This document shows positions 11,387 through 25,570 of a stretch of DNA of 64,000 nt, one piece after another. The translations under genes were made by a program, and so were the position numbers. Each line of letters opens with the position of its first letter. The stretch's first letter is position 1. Source of the stretch: Dichotomocladium elegans (taxonomy: Eukaryota; Mucoromycota; Mucoromycetes; Mucorales; Lichtheimiaceae); the NCBI GenBank assembly GCA_025716815.1, contig JAIXMN010000001.1, forward strand, positions 1,922,001 to 1,986,000. The letters are read 5' to 3'. The notes beneath the pieces were generated by a model, which worked only from the letters and a program-made list of their open reading frames with translations, was not told the origin of the DNA and ran no database searches.

Positions 11387-12175
11387 TTGGTTTAGGTGCA
11401 CACAAAGGCCGCCAGCACCTCCGGGTGGGGGGTAGGGGACATTGATGGACGGAATGTCCGTGTGCTTCGGCAATCCAAAAATCACCGTCCTTGGGCTTAT
11501 CAACGCTTGCTTTTTTTTTCTCTCTATCGCGCCTTCTGGGGCACAAGGATATGAGTGACAGAACCAGGGATTGGTATCAGGGATTAAGGGTGATTTATGC
11601 ATCGTTCTCGAGTGAATTCCTTACCTATATATATATGTTTTGCTATTCATAATCATTGCTGTCTTTAGGGCATTCGTATAAACCGGTCTACATCCCCGGT
11701 GGCCAGTAGTTTTTCGTAGCTCTCTCTCTCTAAGCAGCCCCAACTTTTCTGATAAAAAAAACTTTTTTGATGTGTTCTGCTATTTTCTTTCTCAAAAGGG
11801 ATGAAAGCCCAGAAAATGAGCGAACAGAACCAGGTTCTAGCGATCCGACGACTTCCAAAGAGGAGGAGAATCCTGAACAGAGGCACAGTTTATGACTGTG
11901 GTATTAATGTACATCCGTATGATCTCCTGTGTTACGTTGTGAGCAAAGTCTGTCTGTCTGTAGGCCAGATATACATCATTGCTTCCTTCCATTGAAAATA
12001 CGATTGTTTCCGGACCTGCCACTTTTTTTGTCTCGCGATAATCGCATCAGTATATTATTTTTACATGAAAAGTAAGTCCCAGGGATGGAGAAGAATTGCT
12101 AAAGTATGTACACACGCAAAGAACGTGGGTCTCGTTGTACTCGGACGCAAGGAAGAGTCTGTGTTTATCCTAAGG
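11387..12175. other. intergenic between two minus-strand genes
   Basis: Holds the presumed promoter of the zinc-ribbon gene and the 3' flank of the WWE-like gene. Short frames on both strands have no recognisable content. Confidence 0.4.
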
Positions 12176-12814
12176 TCAGGAGACGTGTGACTGAATAGGT
12201 GATTCAACCATCGATTTTCGACGATGGGAGTGATGGTGGTTGTAGTATGGGTGATAATACGACGTGGAACGAGCGGCTCTTGGTGGTGCGGATAAGAGTG
12301 ATGAACTTCGATATTGGCAACGCTGGAGACTATTGCTATGGCCGGCTTGTAGCAGTGCGAGAGGAGGCGGGGGAGATCGGGAAGAGACAGGCGGGGCGGG
12401 TATGGAAAGGACCGACGGGTCATTGTCATGGGGATGTGTGAACGAGGGATCAGCACGTGCCGTGTCGATCCAGGCGTCTGGTTGCATCACACGCGATAAA
12501 CGGTACTTCACTCCGAGGAAACTAATGTAATTCGATTTTGGAAACGCTCTCACACGTTTAACGCCCGGGAAGTGCGAATCCTCGATGTCCACAAACGTGC
12601 CACCCAGACTCAGCGTCTGTTCCAGCTTAACCTGGTTCGCAGCATCAAACGGCACCCATTTCACTTGCATAAAGACAAGCCAGGTAAAATAGTATCCGGT
12701 ACTCCTTTGTTGCAGCTTTGTTGGTATGTTAATGTTGCTGTTGCTATAGTCTGAGGAAGATTGAAGAGCACGCTCGAAGGTATAAGGATGGTCGATGATA
12801 TTAGTGCCAGACAT
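12176..12814 (-). CDS. small conserved protein with a WWE-like domain
   Basis: A single frame of 212 residues from MSGTNIIDHPY. The central part (~residues 40-115) looks like a compact globular domain: YYFTWLVF, KWVPFDAANQVKLEQTL, GGTFVDIEDSHFP, GVKYRLSRVMQPDAW. The spacing of W, PF, NQ..LE, G.FVDI and Y.LSRV resembles WWE-type domains and the N-terminal part of fungal DDHD-phospholipase relatives, but I cannot name the family with confidence. The C-terminal 90 residues are Pro/Ser then His/Tyr-rich and probably disordered. A poly-A/T tract and an AGAG run precede the start (12820-12900). Confidence 0.6.
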   Translation of the reverse strand: MSGTNIIDHPYTFERALQSSSDYSNSNINIPTKLQQRSTGYYFTWLVFMQVKWVPFDAANQVKLEQTLSLGGTFVDIEDSHFPGVKRVRAFPKSNYISFLGVKYRLSRVMQPDAWIDTARADPSFTHPHDNDPSVLSIPAPPVSSRSPPPPLALLQAGHSNSLQRCQYRSSSLLSAPPRAARSTSYYHPYYNHHHSHRRKSMVESPIQSHVS

Positions 12815-16331
<3,517 letters not shown>

Positions 16332-16507
16332 TGGGATCAAGAACAAATAAAAAAATAAAATGAAAGTAATTGGCCGTCACATCCTGGCTTTGAAGTGGAG
16401 GAATTTTGTTTATCATTTTCTTTCTGCGGCACACGCACACACACGCACACACCGTTTTCCTCCCCTCCTCCCCTTTCTAACCCGGCCCCTTCCTCGGTTT
16501 TCTAGCT

Positions 16508-17197
16508 ATGCTCAGCCAAATGTACAAACGGAACTTGTGGCAGACTCTCACGTCTGCAACCTCGATTCTTGCGCGACGTGCGATTAACCCGGCCATGCCC
16601 AGCAACACGCTCACGGCGGGTGCGTCGTTGACGACCGTTCGTTTCGCGAGCAACTTCTCGCCACGCCGTACAAAGTACCGAAAGGCGCAAAAGGGCAAGA
16701 TTCCGCTACCCATCGGAGGCTCGACAAAAGGCACGACGGTTGAATTTGGCGATTACGGTCTACGCATCAAGGAGGGAGCTCGTCTCACGGGTCGACAGCT
16801 GACTTCGGTGTACAACACCCTCCGCCGTAAGATCAAGACTGTCAAGGGCTCGCAGCTTTGGATGCGCGTGTTTCCTGATGTGCCAGTGTCGACGAAGGGC
16901 AACGAAGTGCGTATGGGTAAGGGCAAGGGCAGCTTCGAGTACTGGGCCTGCCGCGTCCCGCTCAACCGCGTCATTTTCGAGATTGGCGGTATGCGCAAGG
17001 AAATTGCCAAGGAAGCCTTTCGCCTGGCCAGCCACAAGTTGCCTGTAAAGACAGAAATCGTTGAGCGCGGCGCCAAGCCCATTGTGGGCGCTGGTTACAT
17101 CGCGCCATCATTACCATTAAAGCAGCAGCACATTGTCGCAGAGGCATCTGCAACATCAGCAGGGAAGGCTGCTGAAGCCGCTGCCGGACACAATTAG
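16508..17197 (+). CDS. MRPL16: mitochondrial large-subunit ribosomal protein uL16m
   Basis: Intronless, 229 residues. The first ~45 residues are basic and Ser/Thr/Ala-rich, as expected for a mitochondrial targeting sequence (LWQTLTSATSILARRAIN). The L16/L10e core follows: KYRKAQKGK, GDYGLRIKEGARLTGRQL, LWMRVFPDVPVSTKG, EVRMGKGKGSFEYWACRVP and EIGGMRKEIAKEAFRLASHK. Family knowledge places it at the peptidyl-transferase/A-site side of the mitoribosome. Its G+C content is higher than that of its neighbours, and it lacks introns, unlike almost every other gene here. It begins 177 bp after the RBBP4 stop on the same strand. Confidence 0.96.
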   Translation: MLSQMYKRNLWQTLTSATSILARRAINPAMPSNTLTAGASLTTVRFASNFSPRRTKYRKAQKGKIPLPIGGSTKGTTVEFGDYGLRIKEGARLTGRQLTSVYNTLRRKIKTVKGSQLWMRVFPDVPVSTKGNEVRMGKGKGSFEYWACRVPLNRVIFEIGGMRKEIAKEAFRLASHKLPVKTEIVERGAKPIVGAGYIAPSLPLKQQHIVAEASATSAGKAAEAAAGHN

Positions 17198-17249
17198 AAT
17201 GAAGAGACAGATGTATATGCGCACCTACACGGACTCACCTACACGCACG

Positions 17250-17312
17250 AACGCACACACACACACACATACACATACACATATACGCAAATACACCCAT
17301 ACAACATGCACA
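17250..17312. repeat. (CA)n-type microsatellite
   Basis: Imperfect ACACAC/ATACAC run downstream of the uL16m stop, probably in its 3' UTR or the adjacent spacer. Confidence 0.8.
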
Positions 17313-17613
17313 CACAGCATGCACATCAACGCAAAGAGTATATTGAACTGCTCTTTTGCACGTTTCTCATGTCCTAACTTGTAATTAGAAGCAGAAAAAA
17401 AACTTTTTCCTTCCTGCCCTCTTCCTCGCCCATTTCCCCACACCTCTTTTCTCTTTGCTAACTCTCTCTTTTTTATTACTTTATTTCTCTTTTTCAAAAA
17501 GGAGCCAACTATATCAGTAAGCATGAAGAGTTTGTTCTATGTTCTGGGGGATGGCGTATTTGGATCGAGTTCTATGGGTGGTCTATGTTATTATTAGGTG
17601 AAAGCGGGGGACG

Positions 17614-18637
17614 TTAAACAGCATGTCTTGAGACAAAGGCGAAAACCTCGTTTCGGCTGGCCGCATTCGTAGGCACAAGATGACTTTTTTTAAAAAAGAC
17701 GTTGTGAGCCAAAGAAGGGTGGTAAGTCAACCTCTCTTACTTACCCTCCAGGATGCCGGAAAATCAGAGGATCGGCAAATGCGTCTGCGAGAGCAAGCAT
17801 CCGTTCTGGTGCAATGAGCGAATCTGCCTCGCCTACAAGATGGATACTTGGTGTATTGATCTTTCCCTTGAAAAGGGATTCGGTAGCATCTTGAGAAATG
17901 GGTTTAAAGCCGGCTGCAACGATAGCAAACCGGAAAGCGGGATGAGCAAAGTCCTCAGGAAGTAATGTGGGTGCCAAGGTACGATTCTCGAGTAACTCAG
18001 CCAACACGGCTGCTAGACAGGCACCTGTTGCTCCCCCTTGTGTCAGTCATCTTCTCTCTCTTTCTCTCCATTGGGCTCTCTCTTTACCTTGGGAAAAGCC
18101 AAACACGCCATCAAAGGGCCCCTTCGTTTTTTTTGGGATGGGGACGGAAGTGAGAAAGTAACGTCACGGATACATCTATCTTCTTCTTACCTCCTTTATC
18201 AAAATGTCCTTGACGTAGTCGATTGATTCTCTGAAGCCTGCGTAAAATCCGTCGGCCGTGTTTGGATGCGTCGACGTCGGAAACCACCATCCGTACGGCT
18301 TAAGCTCTTGGACTAGATATCAGCAACGAGGACTTCCCTTCGCGGTTACTAGCACAATACCTTCGCTTGCATTTGGATCAGCTGCTGCTTCTCGATGTGC
18401 TTCGGAGGTGTACTTGGGATCGGTAATGAGGTGAGGACCGGTCACGTATACTATCAATGTGGCCATGTTATAGTCTTGTCGAAATTTCCTTATTTTTTTT
18501 TTCTCTTTACCCAGATCGGCAATCTTTTCCAGCTTCTTGCGAAGTACGGCTGTTTTTTTACGAAAAACGGACCCATTCTGCACCATGCCATGGAGGCATA
18601 GGATCCGTAACTTGCCAGCTGCGGGTGTCGCATTCAT
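17614..18637 (-). CDS. FSH1: FSH1/OVCA2-type serine hydrolase
   Basis: Six exons: 18637..18511, 18450..18361, 18312..18191, 18121..18088 (only 34 nt), 18036..17745 and 17683..17614. They sum to 735 nt, giving 244 residues. It is an alpha/beta hydrolase: an N-terminal KLRILCLHGMVQNGSVF strand-turn, the nucleophile elbow GFSQGG (Ser of GxSxG), the acid loop HLVGEADSLIAPERM (Asp) and the catalytic His in GGHLVPTN. The KPYGWWFP segment after the first third is also typical of FSH1/OVCA2. The physiological substrate is unknown; esterase or thioesterase activity is expected from the family. The nucleophile serine sits in the very short exon 4 and its codon neighbours span an intron, so mis-splicing would destroy activity. 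Confidence 0.93.
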
Positions 18638-19194
18638 AATGTCAGACGCCCTCCACCGCCTTCACAAGCTGACAGCAAAATGTACTTTGTTGAACTGGAC
18701 GACTACTCTCCGCCAATAAAAATCACTGATCACTTTACTGTCCCTTGCGTGGAGTGTGTACTATACGTATGTGTGTAACAAGGAGAAAAAATAAGATAGA
18801 AGGATCTCTTTGTATCTATTGAAAAACCCAAGACCTTTCTGATGCAGTCTGGGATGCTATCCGTCGTCTTCTCATTGTCAGCCCTGGCGATGTCGTGTCA
18901 TATGATACCAACAGTTAAGGTCCCAGTCTTCTTTTTTTTTTTTGAAGCACGCCGCGCTTGGGGTTCGTCCATCGTAAAGCCACGCAAGGCCCCGGTGTAC
19001 GAAACTCCGCCTCGGAAAGGGCGTTTTCCAGCTACACTTGAAACAGCCCTCCTGCAGCCCGTTCTTGTTTCGCGACAGCTTTTTTTCTTTGTCTTTTACC
19101 CTCTTTACTGACCGATACCAAGGTACTCCATGCGCTCCATTGCTGTTTACGTAAATCTGCTCATGGCTCAACGTACCATATATTGCTTGACAGA
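18638..19194. other. divergent promoter region
   Basis: Shared upstream region of the FSH1-type gene (-) and the V-ATPase E gene (+). No coding signal or named motif was recognised. Confidence 0.4.
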
Positions 19195-20415
19195 ATGACT
19201 TCCGTACGACCCATGAACGAAGATGAAGTCTTCAATGAGATGAAGAAAATGGTGCGTTTACACGTCAAAGGACGTGAAACCTGCGGAATGCTCGCTCTAG
19301 TTGTTTACTTGCCAGTATCTATAGGTTGCCTTCATCAAGCAGGAGGCGCTGGAAAAGGCGAGGGAAATCAAGGTTAAGGTAAAAGGAAACTCGATATACC
19401 ATGCTTCTTCGAACGCACAAGAGCACCCTTTTTTCTGCTCCTTCCTCCCCACCCCGTTTCTGCTTCGTATCAAATCACTCAAACCCCTCTTCGTCTCAAT
19501 TAAAAGGCCGATGAAGAATTCAACATTGAAAAGGTATGATAACATTCGGATTCCTCTACTGGTATTAACTTGGGTTGCCGTACCTAGGCCAAGATCGTCC
19601 GCCAGGAGTCGCTCAATATCGAAGCTGTTTTTGAGCGCAAGATGAAACAGGCCGAGGTTCAAAAGAGAATGTAAGCGCTCTTGCGATAAGCAAGATTCAT
19701 GATCAGGGTGAGGGGGGGTGGCGCACATGCACGCACGCACGCGATAGAACTGTTCTCATAGTAGGCTTCGTCGTTCTATATAGCGCTCAATCCAATCACA
19801 TCAACAAAGCACGTTTGCGAGTTCTTCAGGAACGCCAGCAGGCCTTGGATGTGCTTTTTGAGGAGTCTCAGCACAAGATCCATGAAATTTCGGCTGATCA
19901 GGACAAGTATGCGTCCTTGATAGAGAATCTAATCCTCCAGGGCCTCTATTCTCTCATGGAAACCGATGTTGTTGTGCGCTGCAGGGAGGCGGATGCGGAA
20001 ATCGCTCAGTTTGCGGCAGAGCGTGCCTCCCAGCAATATCAAGAGACGCTCAAAGCGGAGTGTAACGTCACCGTCAGCGACAATTATCTGCCTGCCTCCA
20101 CGTAATGTGTCCAAGACATCCCTCCCCCATCCTATTGACCCAATATGTGTGCACATCTACTGAACAATCACACCGTTTTCCTCCGATACTGTAGTGCTGG
20201 TGGTGTGATCCTCAGCGGCTACGAGGGAAAAATTACTGTTGACAATACCCTAGAGGCCCGCCTCAACATCGTCAAGGAACAGGTACGTGTCCTTGAGAAC
20301 CACATCGGATCCAATCACAGGACTAGACGCACAGTCTTTTTCTTCCCGATAGATGTTGCCTCACCTCCGTGTTGCCCTCTTTGGCCATTCTCCCAACAGA
20401 AAGTTCTTCAACTAA
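19195..20415 (+). CDS. VMA4: V-type proton ATPase subunit E
   Basis: Seven exons: 19195..19251, 19325..19378, 19507..19533 (27 nt), 19588..19670, 19784..20101, 20195..20282 and 20353..20415. They sum to 690 nt, giving 229 residues, the normal length for this subunit. The N-terminal half is a long charged coiled coil (EALEKAREIKVKADEEFNI, VRQESLNIEAVFERKMKQAE). The C-terminal globular part includes LILQGLYSLMETDVVVRCRE and ends GYEGKITVDNTLEARLNIV plus MLPHLRVALFGHSPNRKFFN. Subunit E is part of the peripheral stalk of the vacuolar/endosomal proton pump, paired with subunit G. Start and end match the family closely. Confidence 0.96.
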
Positions 20416-20600
20416 AGAGAAAAACAAAATACAAAAGAAATGCACACGGGTTGAATGACAAAATAATAGCTCTGTTGCTTATCGCGTGGTGCTATATATC
20501 TTTATATAAAAACAAGACTGTTTTTTCCCTTTCTGTAAAGACGGTTTATGCTTTTCTGGGGGGGCGGGGGTTGGGTTAGATTTGTTCTGTCGGGATCGGT

Positions 20601-20847
20601 TTATTTCTCGCCCTTAGCCATCCTAGATGAGAGAGGAGGTGTAAAGAGATTCAGGGTATTTTATGGAGAAGAGCAAAAAGACATACTTGACGGTGCCCCA
20701 GAGGGAGCCTGTAAGGCCGACACCGATGGCACCGAAGACGACGAAAGCATAGAGTCTGTCGCGACGGCCCTTCAACCAGAGCGGAACGGCGCTGGGAGCC
20801 TGGAAGTGGCGTTGGTTCTGGATGACATGGTTTGGACGGTTCAACAT
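20601..20847 (-). CDS. cytochrome c oxidase subunit VIIa-like protein
   Basis: Two exons, 20847..20687 and 20622..20601, give 60 residues. The N-terminal part (MLNRPNHVIQNQRHF) is followed by VPLWLKGRRDRLYAF, then one transmembrane helix (VVFGAIGVGLTGSLWG) and a short basic tail. The W.KG..DR signature plus a single TM helix and size fit COX7A-type subunits at the periphery of complex IV in the inner mitochondrial membrane. The last exon is only 22 nt and encodes KMAKGEK; without splicing the frame would run on into unrelated sequence. It converges with the V-ATPase E gene, stops 186 bp apart. Confidence 0.85.
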
Positions 20848-21279
20848 GATGGTAAGGCAGGTGAAAGAAAAGGAAAAGAAAAACAAAAAAGGGGTTGTGA
20901 GAATTTTCTCATGGGCTCTCCCTTTCACTGAAGGTGATACTAGAAAGATGACGTGACATTTCTTTTTGCTCCTACCGCGTCTGTCACTTTCTTACCTTCC
21001 TTACCTACCACCACCTAAAATACCCTCCAATCCGCTTAGGTGATTGATCCATACGAGAGAGAGAGGGAAATAAGAGGTACCCTCATAATTGAAAAATCAA
21101 GTGGGAATTCCCCTGATACTGGACTATTTTTTTTGTGGGCCAGGCCAAAACGTTCGAACCCTCTTATGCCGACAGAATTCATGTGACGGCAAAAATCTTG
21201 CCCTAAATTTTTTTTTTTTTGCCTGTCAGTTGATTCAAAAGGTTTCTTTATCGATCGCTTTCAACTAATTCCCTGCACC
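20848..21279. other. divergent promoter region
   Basis: Upstream region of the COX7A-like gene (-) and the Drs1 helicase gene (+). It contains an A/T homopolymer tract near 21210-21222 and no coding signal. Confidence 0.4.
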
Positions 21280-23741
21280 ATGGCCGCCGACGATTTTGTA
21301 ATGACGATTGAGGACGATGACGATAATTTTAGAATCGAGGAGGAGGAAGAAAACTTTGAGGAAAAGGAAGAAGAGCAGCTATCCACACCCGAGCCTGCCA
21401 AAAAGAAGCGCAAGACCGACAAGGCAGACAAGAAGACTAAAAAGAAACAATCAGCACCAGTAGCCAAGAAAGACGACACACCTGGTGACGGATCTTTTGA
21501 TCCCGGATTCTCATTTGCCATTGATGGTGGCGGATCTACAGGACCTGTTCATGCCTGGGATTTCAAAGCCGCGCGCGACATGTTGAAGGAGAAACAGGTA
21601 CGCGAGAAAGAAGAGCGGCCATACGATGGCATGAAAAGACAAAAGGAGTCGTATCAACCAGCAGTCGTGCTTATATGGCTATTGGTTTCTTTATTCAGCC
21701 TAACACTGTGGCCAGAACTTCCATTGATGAGATGATTGCGAAAAAGCGTCTCGAGAATAAGCTGAAGCGCAAGAAAGGTAATGCCAATGCACGCTTGGTA
21801 GCGGGTGAGAAAAGGGGTGCTTTAAAGGACGATGTATGGTTTATTAAACTCGAGTGTATTAATAGTTTCGAAAAAGGCGGAAGAGGATAACGAGGATGAA
21901 GATGAAAAGAACGCACACGTCGCCGACGATGACGAGGACGCTGCAGACGATGGATTTGGTGGGGGTGCTGCAGATAAAGCGTTTGATGACGAAGATGAGA
22001 GTGAATCGGACAGCGAAGACTCTGAAAGCGATATTGAAGAGGATCAAGACCGAGGCGATAGTGAAGATGATGAGCAGGCAAAGGCGGCTGAAGAAGCGGT
22101 AAAAGAAAACAAAAGATAAGGGTTGGCCGGTTCCTGTGACCAAGAGACTAAGACAATTGGATGGTTATGATAGCGCAAGCGTGAATATTTTGCCCCCGAA
22201 GAAGAAGGCCAGACTGGCGAGCACGATGCATTTACATCGATGAACCTTTCACGTCCTATTCTAAAGGGGTTAGCATCTGTTGGTTTCATCAAGCCTACCG
22301 AGATTCAGGCACGGACGATTCCTGTCGCACTGCTGGGTAAAGATATCTGCGGTGGTGCAGTAACAGGCTCTGGTAAAACCGCAGCCTTCATTGTGCCGAT
22401 TCTGGAGCGTCTCTTATATCGCCCTCGCCAGACCCCGGCTACGCGCGTTCTTATTCTCTGCCCTACGCGAGAGTTGGCTGCGCAGGTGCACAGTGTGGCG
22501 ACCAAGCTTGCAACATATACCGATATTTCCTTCTGTTTGTGTGTGGGTGGTCTCAATCTCCGTCGTCAGGAAGCCGAACTCAAGACAAAGCCGGACGTTG
22601 TTGTTGCCACACCTGGTCGCCTGATTGATCACGTTCGCAACTCGGCTGGCTTTGCTTTGGATACCTGCGAGATTCTGGTGATGGATGAAGCCGATCGGTA
22701 AGACGGGAAGAACCAGGGAAACAAGTTGGGATGTTTCCAAATACCGTTGGTACTCACGCTCCCGGTTTTTTTCTCGTTGACAGAATGCTCGAAGATGGTT
22801 TTGCGGATGAACTGGGAGAGATTGTGAAAGCTTGTCCCGTATCTCGACAGACGATGCTTTTCTCAGCCACCATGACCGACAATGTTGATCAATTGATTCG
22901 TATGTCCCTGAACCATCCCGTCCGTCTCTTTGTCGATCGTACAAATCAGGCCGCCACACGACTGGTTCAGGAATTTATCCGTATTCGAGCTCATCGCGAA
23001 GCTGACCGGTCTGCTGTTCTCGTTGCGCTCTGTCGACGAACGTTCAAATCCAGGACCATTATCTTTTTCAAATCCAAGGCGGCAGCGCATCAGATGAAGA
23101 TTCTGTTTGGTCTGATGGGTCTTTCAGCGGCAGAGTTACACGGAAACCTGACTCAGGAACAACGTCTGGAAGCTCTTGAGCTGTTCCGTGATCACAAGGT
23201 CGATTTCCTGTTGGCTACGGATCTTGCGGCCCGTGGTCTTGATATCAAAGGTATTGATGTGGTCATCAACTACAACATGCCAAACCAGTTTGCGCAGTAT
23301 CTCCATCGCGTGGGTAGAACGGCCAGAGCTGGCCGCAACGGAAGGTAAAAAAAAAGAAAGAGTATGCCACTTCCACCCGCTTGCATGTTAAAACTCACGT
23401 TTGGTTGAAATAGATCCGTTACATTGGTGGGCGAGGCAGATAGAAAAATGTTGAAAATGGCTATCAAATCAGCAAGCGCAGGATCACAGGTGAAGAACAG
23501 AGTGATTCCTGCCGAGACCATTCAGAAATACAAAAAGAAAGTCGATGCGCTGGCGCCTCAAATTCAAGAGATTTTGCAAGAAGAAAAGGAGGAACGTGCT
23601 ATCCGCGAAGCAGAGATGAAGGTCCACAAGAGCGAGAACATGCTCAAGCATGCTCAAGAAATCTATTCCCGGCCAGCAAGGACCTGGTTCCAGAGTAACC
23701 AAGAGAAGAAGGCGAAGAAACAAGCACTTAAACAACATTAG
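21280..23741 (+). CDS. DRS1: DEAD-box RNA helicase Drs1/DDX27
   Basis: Six exons: 21280..21597, 21699..21777, 21866..22098, 22174..22697, 22784..23344 and 23414..23741. They sum to 2043 nt, giving 680 residues. An acidic/lysine-rich N-terminus ([19 protein letters not shown], long D/E run) precedes a complete helicase core: Q motif (FIKPTEIQ), motif I (AVTGSGKT), Ia (PTRELA), GG, Ib (TPGR), II (DEAD), III (SAT), V ([10 protein letters not shown]) and VI ([10 protein letters not shown]). The C-terminal coiled, basic region ([17 protein letters not shown] ... [11 protein letters not shown]) is typical of Drs1, a nucleolar helicase for 60S ribosomal subunit assembly and 27S rRNA processing. No core residue is missing. 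An AATAAA signal follows the stop at ~23758. Confidence 0.96.
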
Positions 23742-23914
23742 AAAATACATGTAAAAAAATAAAGAAAATGCGCTATTAATAGAATTCTATAGCAAATATT
23801 CATGGCCTACATGGGGAGGAGAGGAAAAGTGGTCGGCATAGTGGGAAGTTTGATAAATGGATTATATATACATAAAGAAAAGAATGACCATTCGGCAATG
23901 GTAATAGTAAGTAT

Positions 23915-25570
23915 TTACACATCAACAATACGTTTTATCCGGCTGCACTCTTCAAGATGTTTGCCTCGATATTTGATGAGATAGTCCCCATGTTCTTTGA
24001 AGGTGACAGTCTTGTTGACCGGGCATCCCTGTTTATTTTTTTGCGCGTTAGGCGGGGAAAAAAAAAAAAGAAGCCAATCTTGCGATACTTGCCTTGGCGC
24101 TGTTAGAGCACTTGTAGTAGATGCTGCGATGGCCTGTCTTTTTATGGACCGTGTTGCCATTGTTCTTCCAAAGATAATCATCATTGTAGGGGAACTCGCG
24201 GGTCTCGATGATGGTGCTGATGGCCTGGACTTCGCGACGACGGCGCTTGCTAGCACTGGGTCGGTGTAATCGATGTGGCGCGCTCACCGGAGGTATTGGT
24301 AACTTGTCCAATGTGGGCGGGGGGCGTCGGCTTCGAAGACCGTGCTCGCTTCCTGGTATCTGCTGTTCATGGTGATAATCGAAGGGCAAGTGAGGATGGT
24401 GATCGTGATGGTTCGCAGCGGCAGGAAAAGATGCAGCCATCTCGGTATCGCCGTCGCTGTCGAGCGATGAAGGGGGCGAGGAAACAGGGAGAGGTGGGTG
24501 GCTAAATGACAAGGTTTCCATGAACCAGGACATGTTATTATTGCAAGGGCGGGAAGCCAAAGAGAGATCATAACTTACTTTTCTGGGTCATCTTGTGCCT
24601 GAATAGTATCCGGAAGAGATGAGATGGAGATGGGCGGTAAAGAGGAGGACGCGGTTCTTGGGGAATGGCTCAGAAGCATATCAATATTTTGAATGCTTCT
24701 TCTCCGTTGGTCGGCTGGCAATGGTTTTGGGCTATAGCGTAGACGAGGACAGGGGTCCGACAATTGTTTCCAGCCAGCAGACGTGCTTTCCACGGAATCT
24801 CGACGGATCGAACCTGGGGACTGGATCCGCGGAAGAATGCTGCCGAGAGGGTTGTTGCTTCGTCCCAGGTTCCTGGTAACCGCGGAAAATGGTTTTAGCT
24901 GCTTATTTTTCTCCAGCGGGCTACTATTGCAGTCACCGCTGTTTCGACTGCTACAACTGCTGCTGCTACTGTTGTTGCTGCTGCTGTTGCTACTGCTGAT
25001 GTTACTGTTGTTAGTAAAAGCGGCCACAGCGACGGAAGCCATGGATCGCCACGATGCACGATTGTGGCGGAAACCCGACGGGTGGTTATCGACATTGTTA
25101 TGGCTTTGTTGCAACAGATAATCAATCTCCTTTTGTTTCAGTTTCGCTTCCTCGGCTCGCCGTCGATCTTCTTCAACTTTGCTGGATAATATGAGGCCAA
25201 GAAGCTCTGGTTGCTCGCTGTATTGGTGGACAACTTTTTCAAGATTGAAGAAGGCAGGAACGTCTTGACTTGTATGACGTTCCCTCGATGGCCACGATGC
25301 AGAGCTCGATTGGTGACCGGGAGAGGAGGATGGTGAAGAAGCACGGTTACGATGATGATGATAGTGCATGTTGTAAGGCCATGCGGCGTCTAGAATTGAA
25401 CGCCTCCTTGGGGTGGTGCTGTTGTAGGTTGACAATGGAGAAGAGGATACGGTTTGCGGAGATGGAGGATAGTGTGGTGGCGGTATGCGGTGATGGTGTT
25501 GCTCTTGGTGTGGAGCGATGCTAGGCATGGTGTGGGACGGGGATGTGATCAAGAGAGCGCTCTTTGACAT
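23915..25570 (-). CDS. WRKY-like (WRKY-GCM1/FLYWCH superfamily) transcription factor
   Basis: Three exons, 25570..24579, 24501..24093 and 24028..23915, sum to 1515 nt, giving 504 residues. The first ~330 residues are Ser/Pro/His/Asn-rich and disordered, with a central helix (LEKVVHQYSEQPELLGLIL) followed by a charged helix (KVEEDRRRAEEAKLKQKEI). The C-terminal domain (~435-496) reads DDYLWKNNGN, GHRSIYYKCSNSAKGCPVNK and YLIKYRGKHLEEC. This is a WRKY-type zinc fold with C-C-H-C ligands, but WRKYGQK is replaced by WKNNGNT. The domain is contiguous only if the second intron (24029..24092) uses a GC donor (GCAAGT). A basic KRRRREVQ patch just before the domain may be a nuclear localisation signal. 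DNA binding is inferred; targets are unknown. Confidence 0.85.

Noticed and set aside
17133..17384. His/Thr-rich plus-strand frame over the CA repeat
   Set aside because: It is a translation of the microsatellite downstream of uL16m, not a gene.
20548..20931. Plus-strand 127-residue frame opposite the COX7A-like gene
   Set aside because: It is antisense to the spliced COX7A-like gene, has no homology-like pattern and starts in a G-rich homopolymer.
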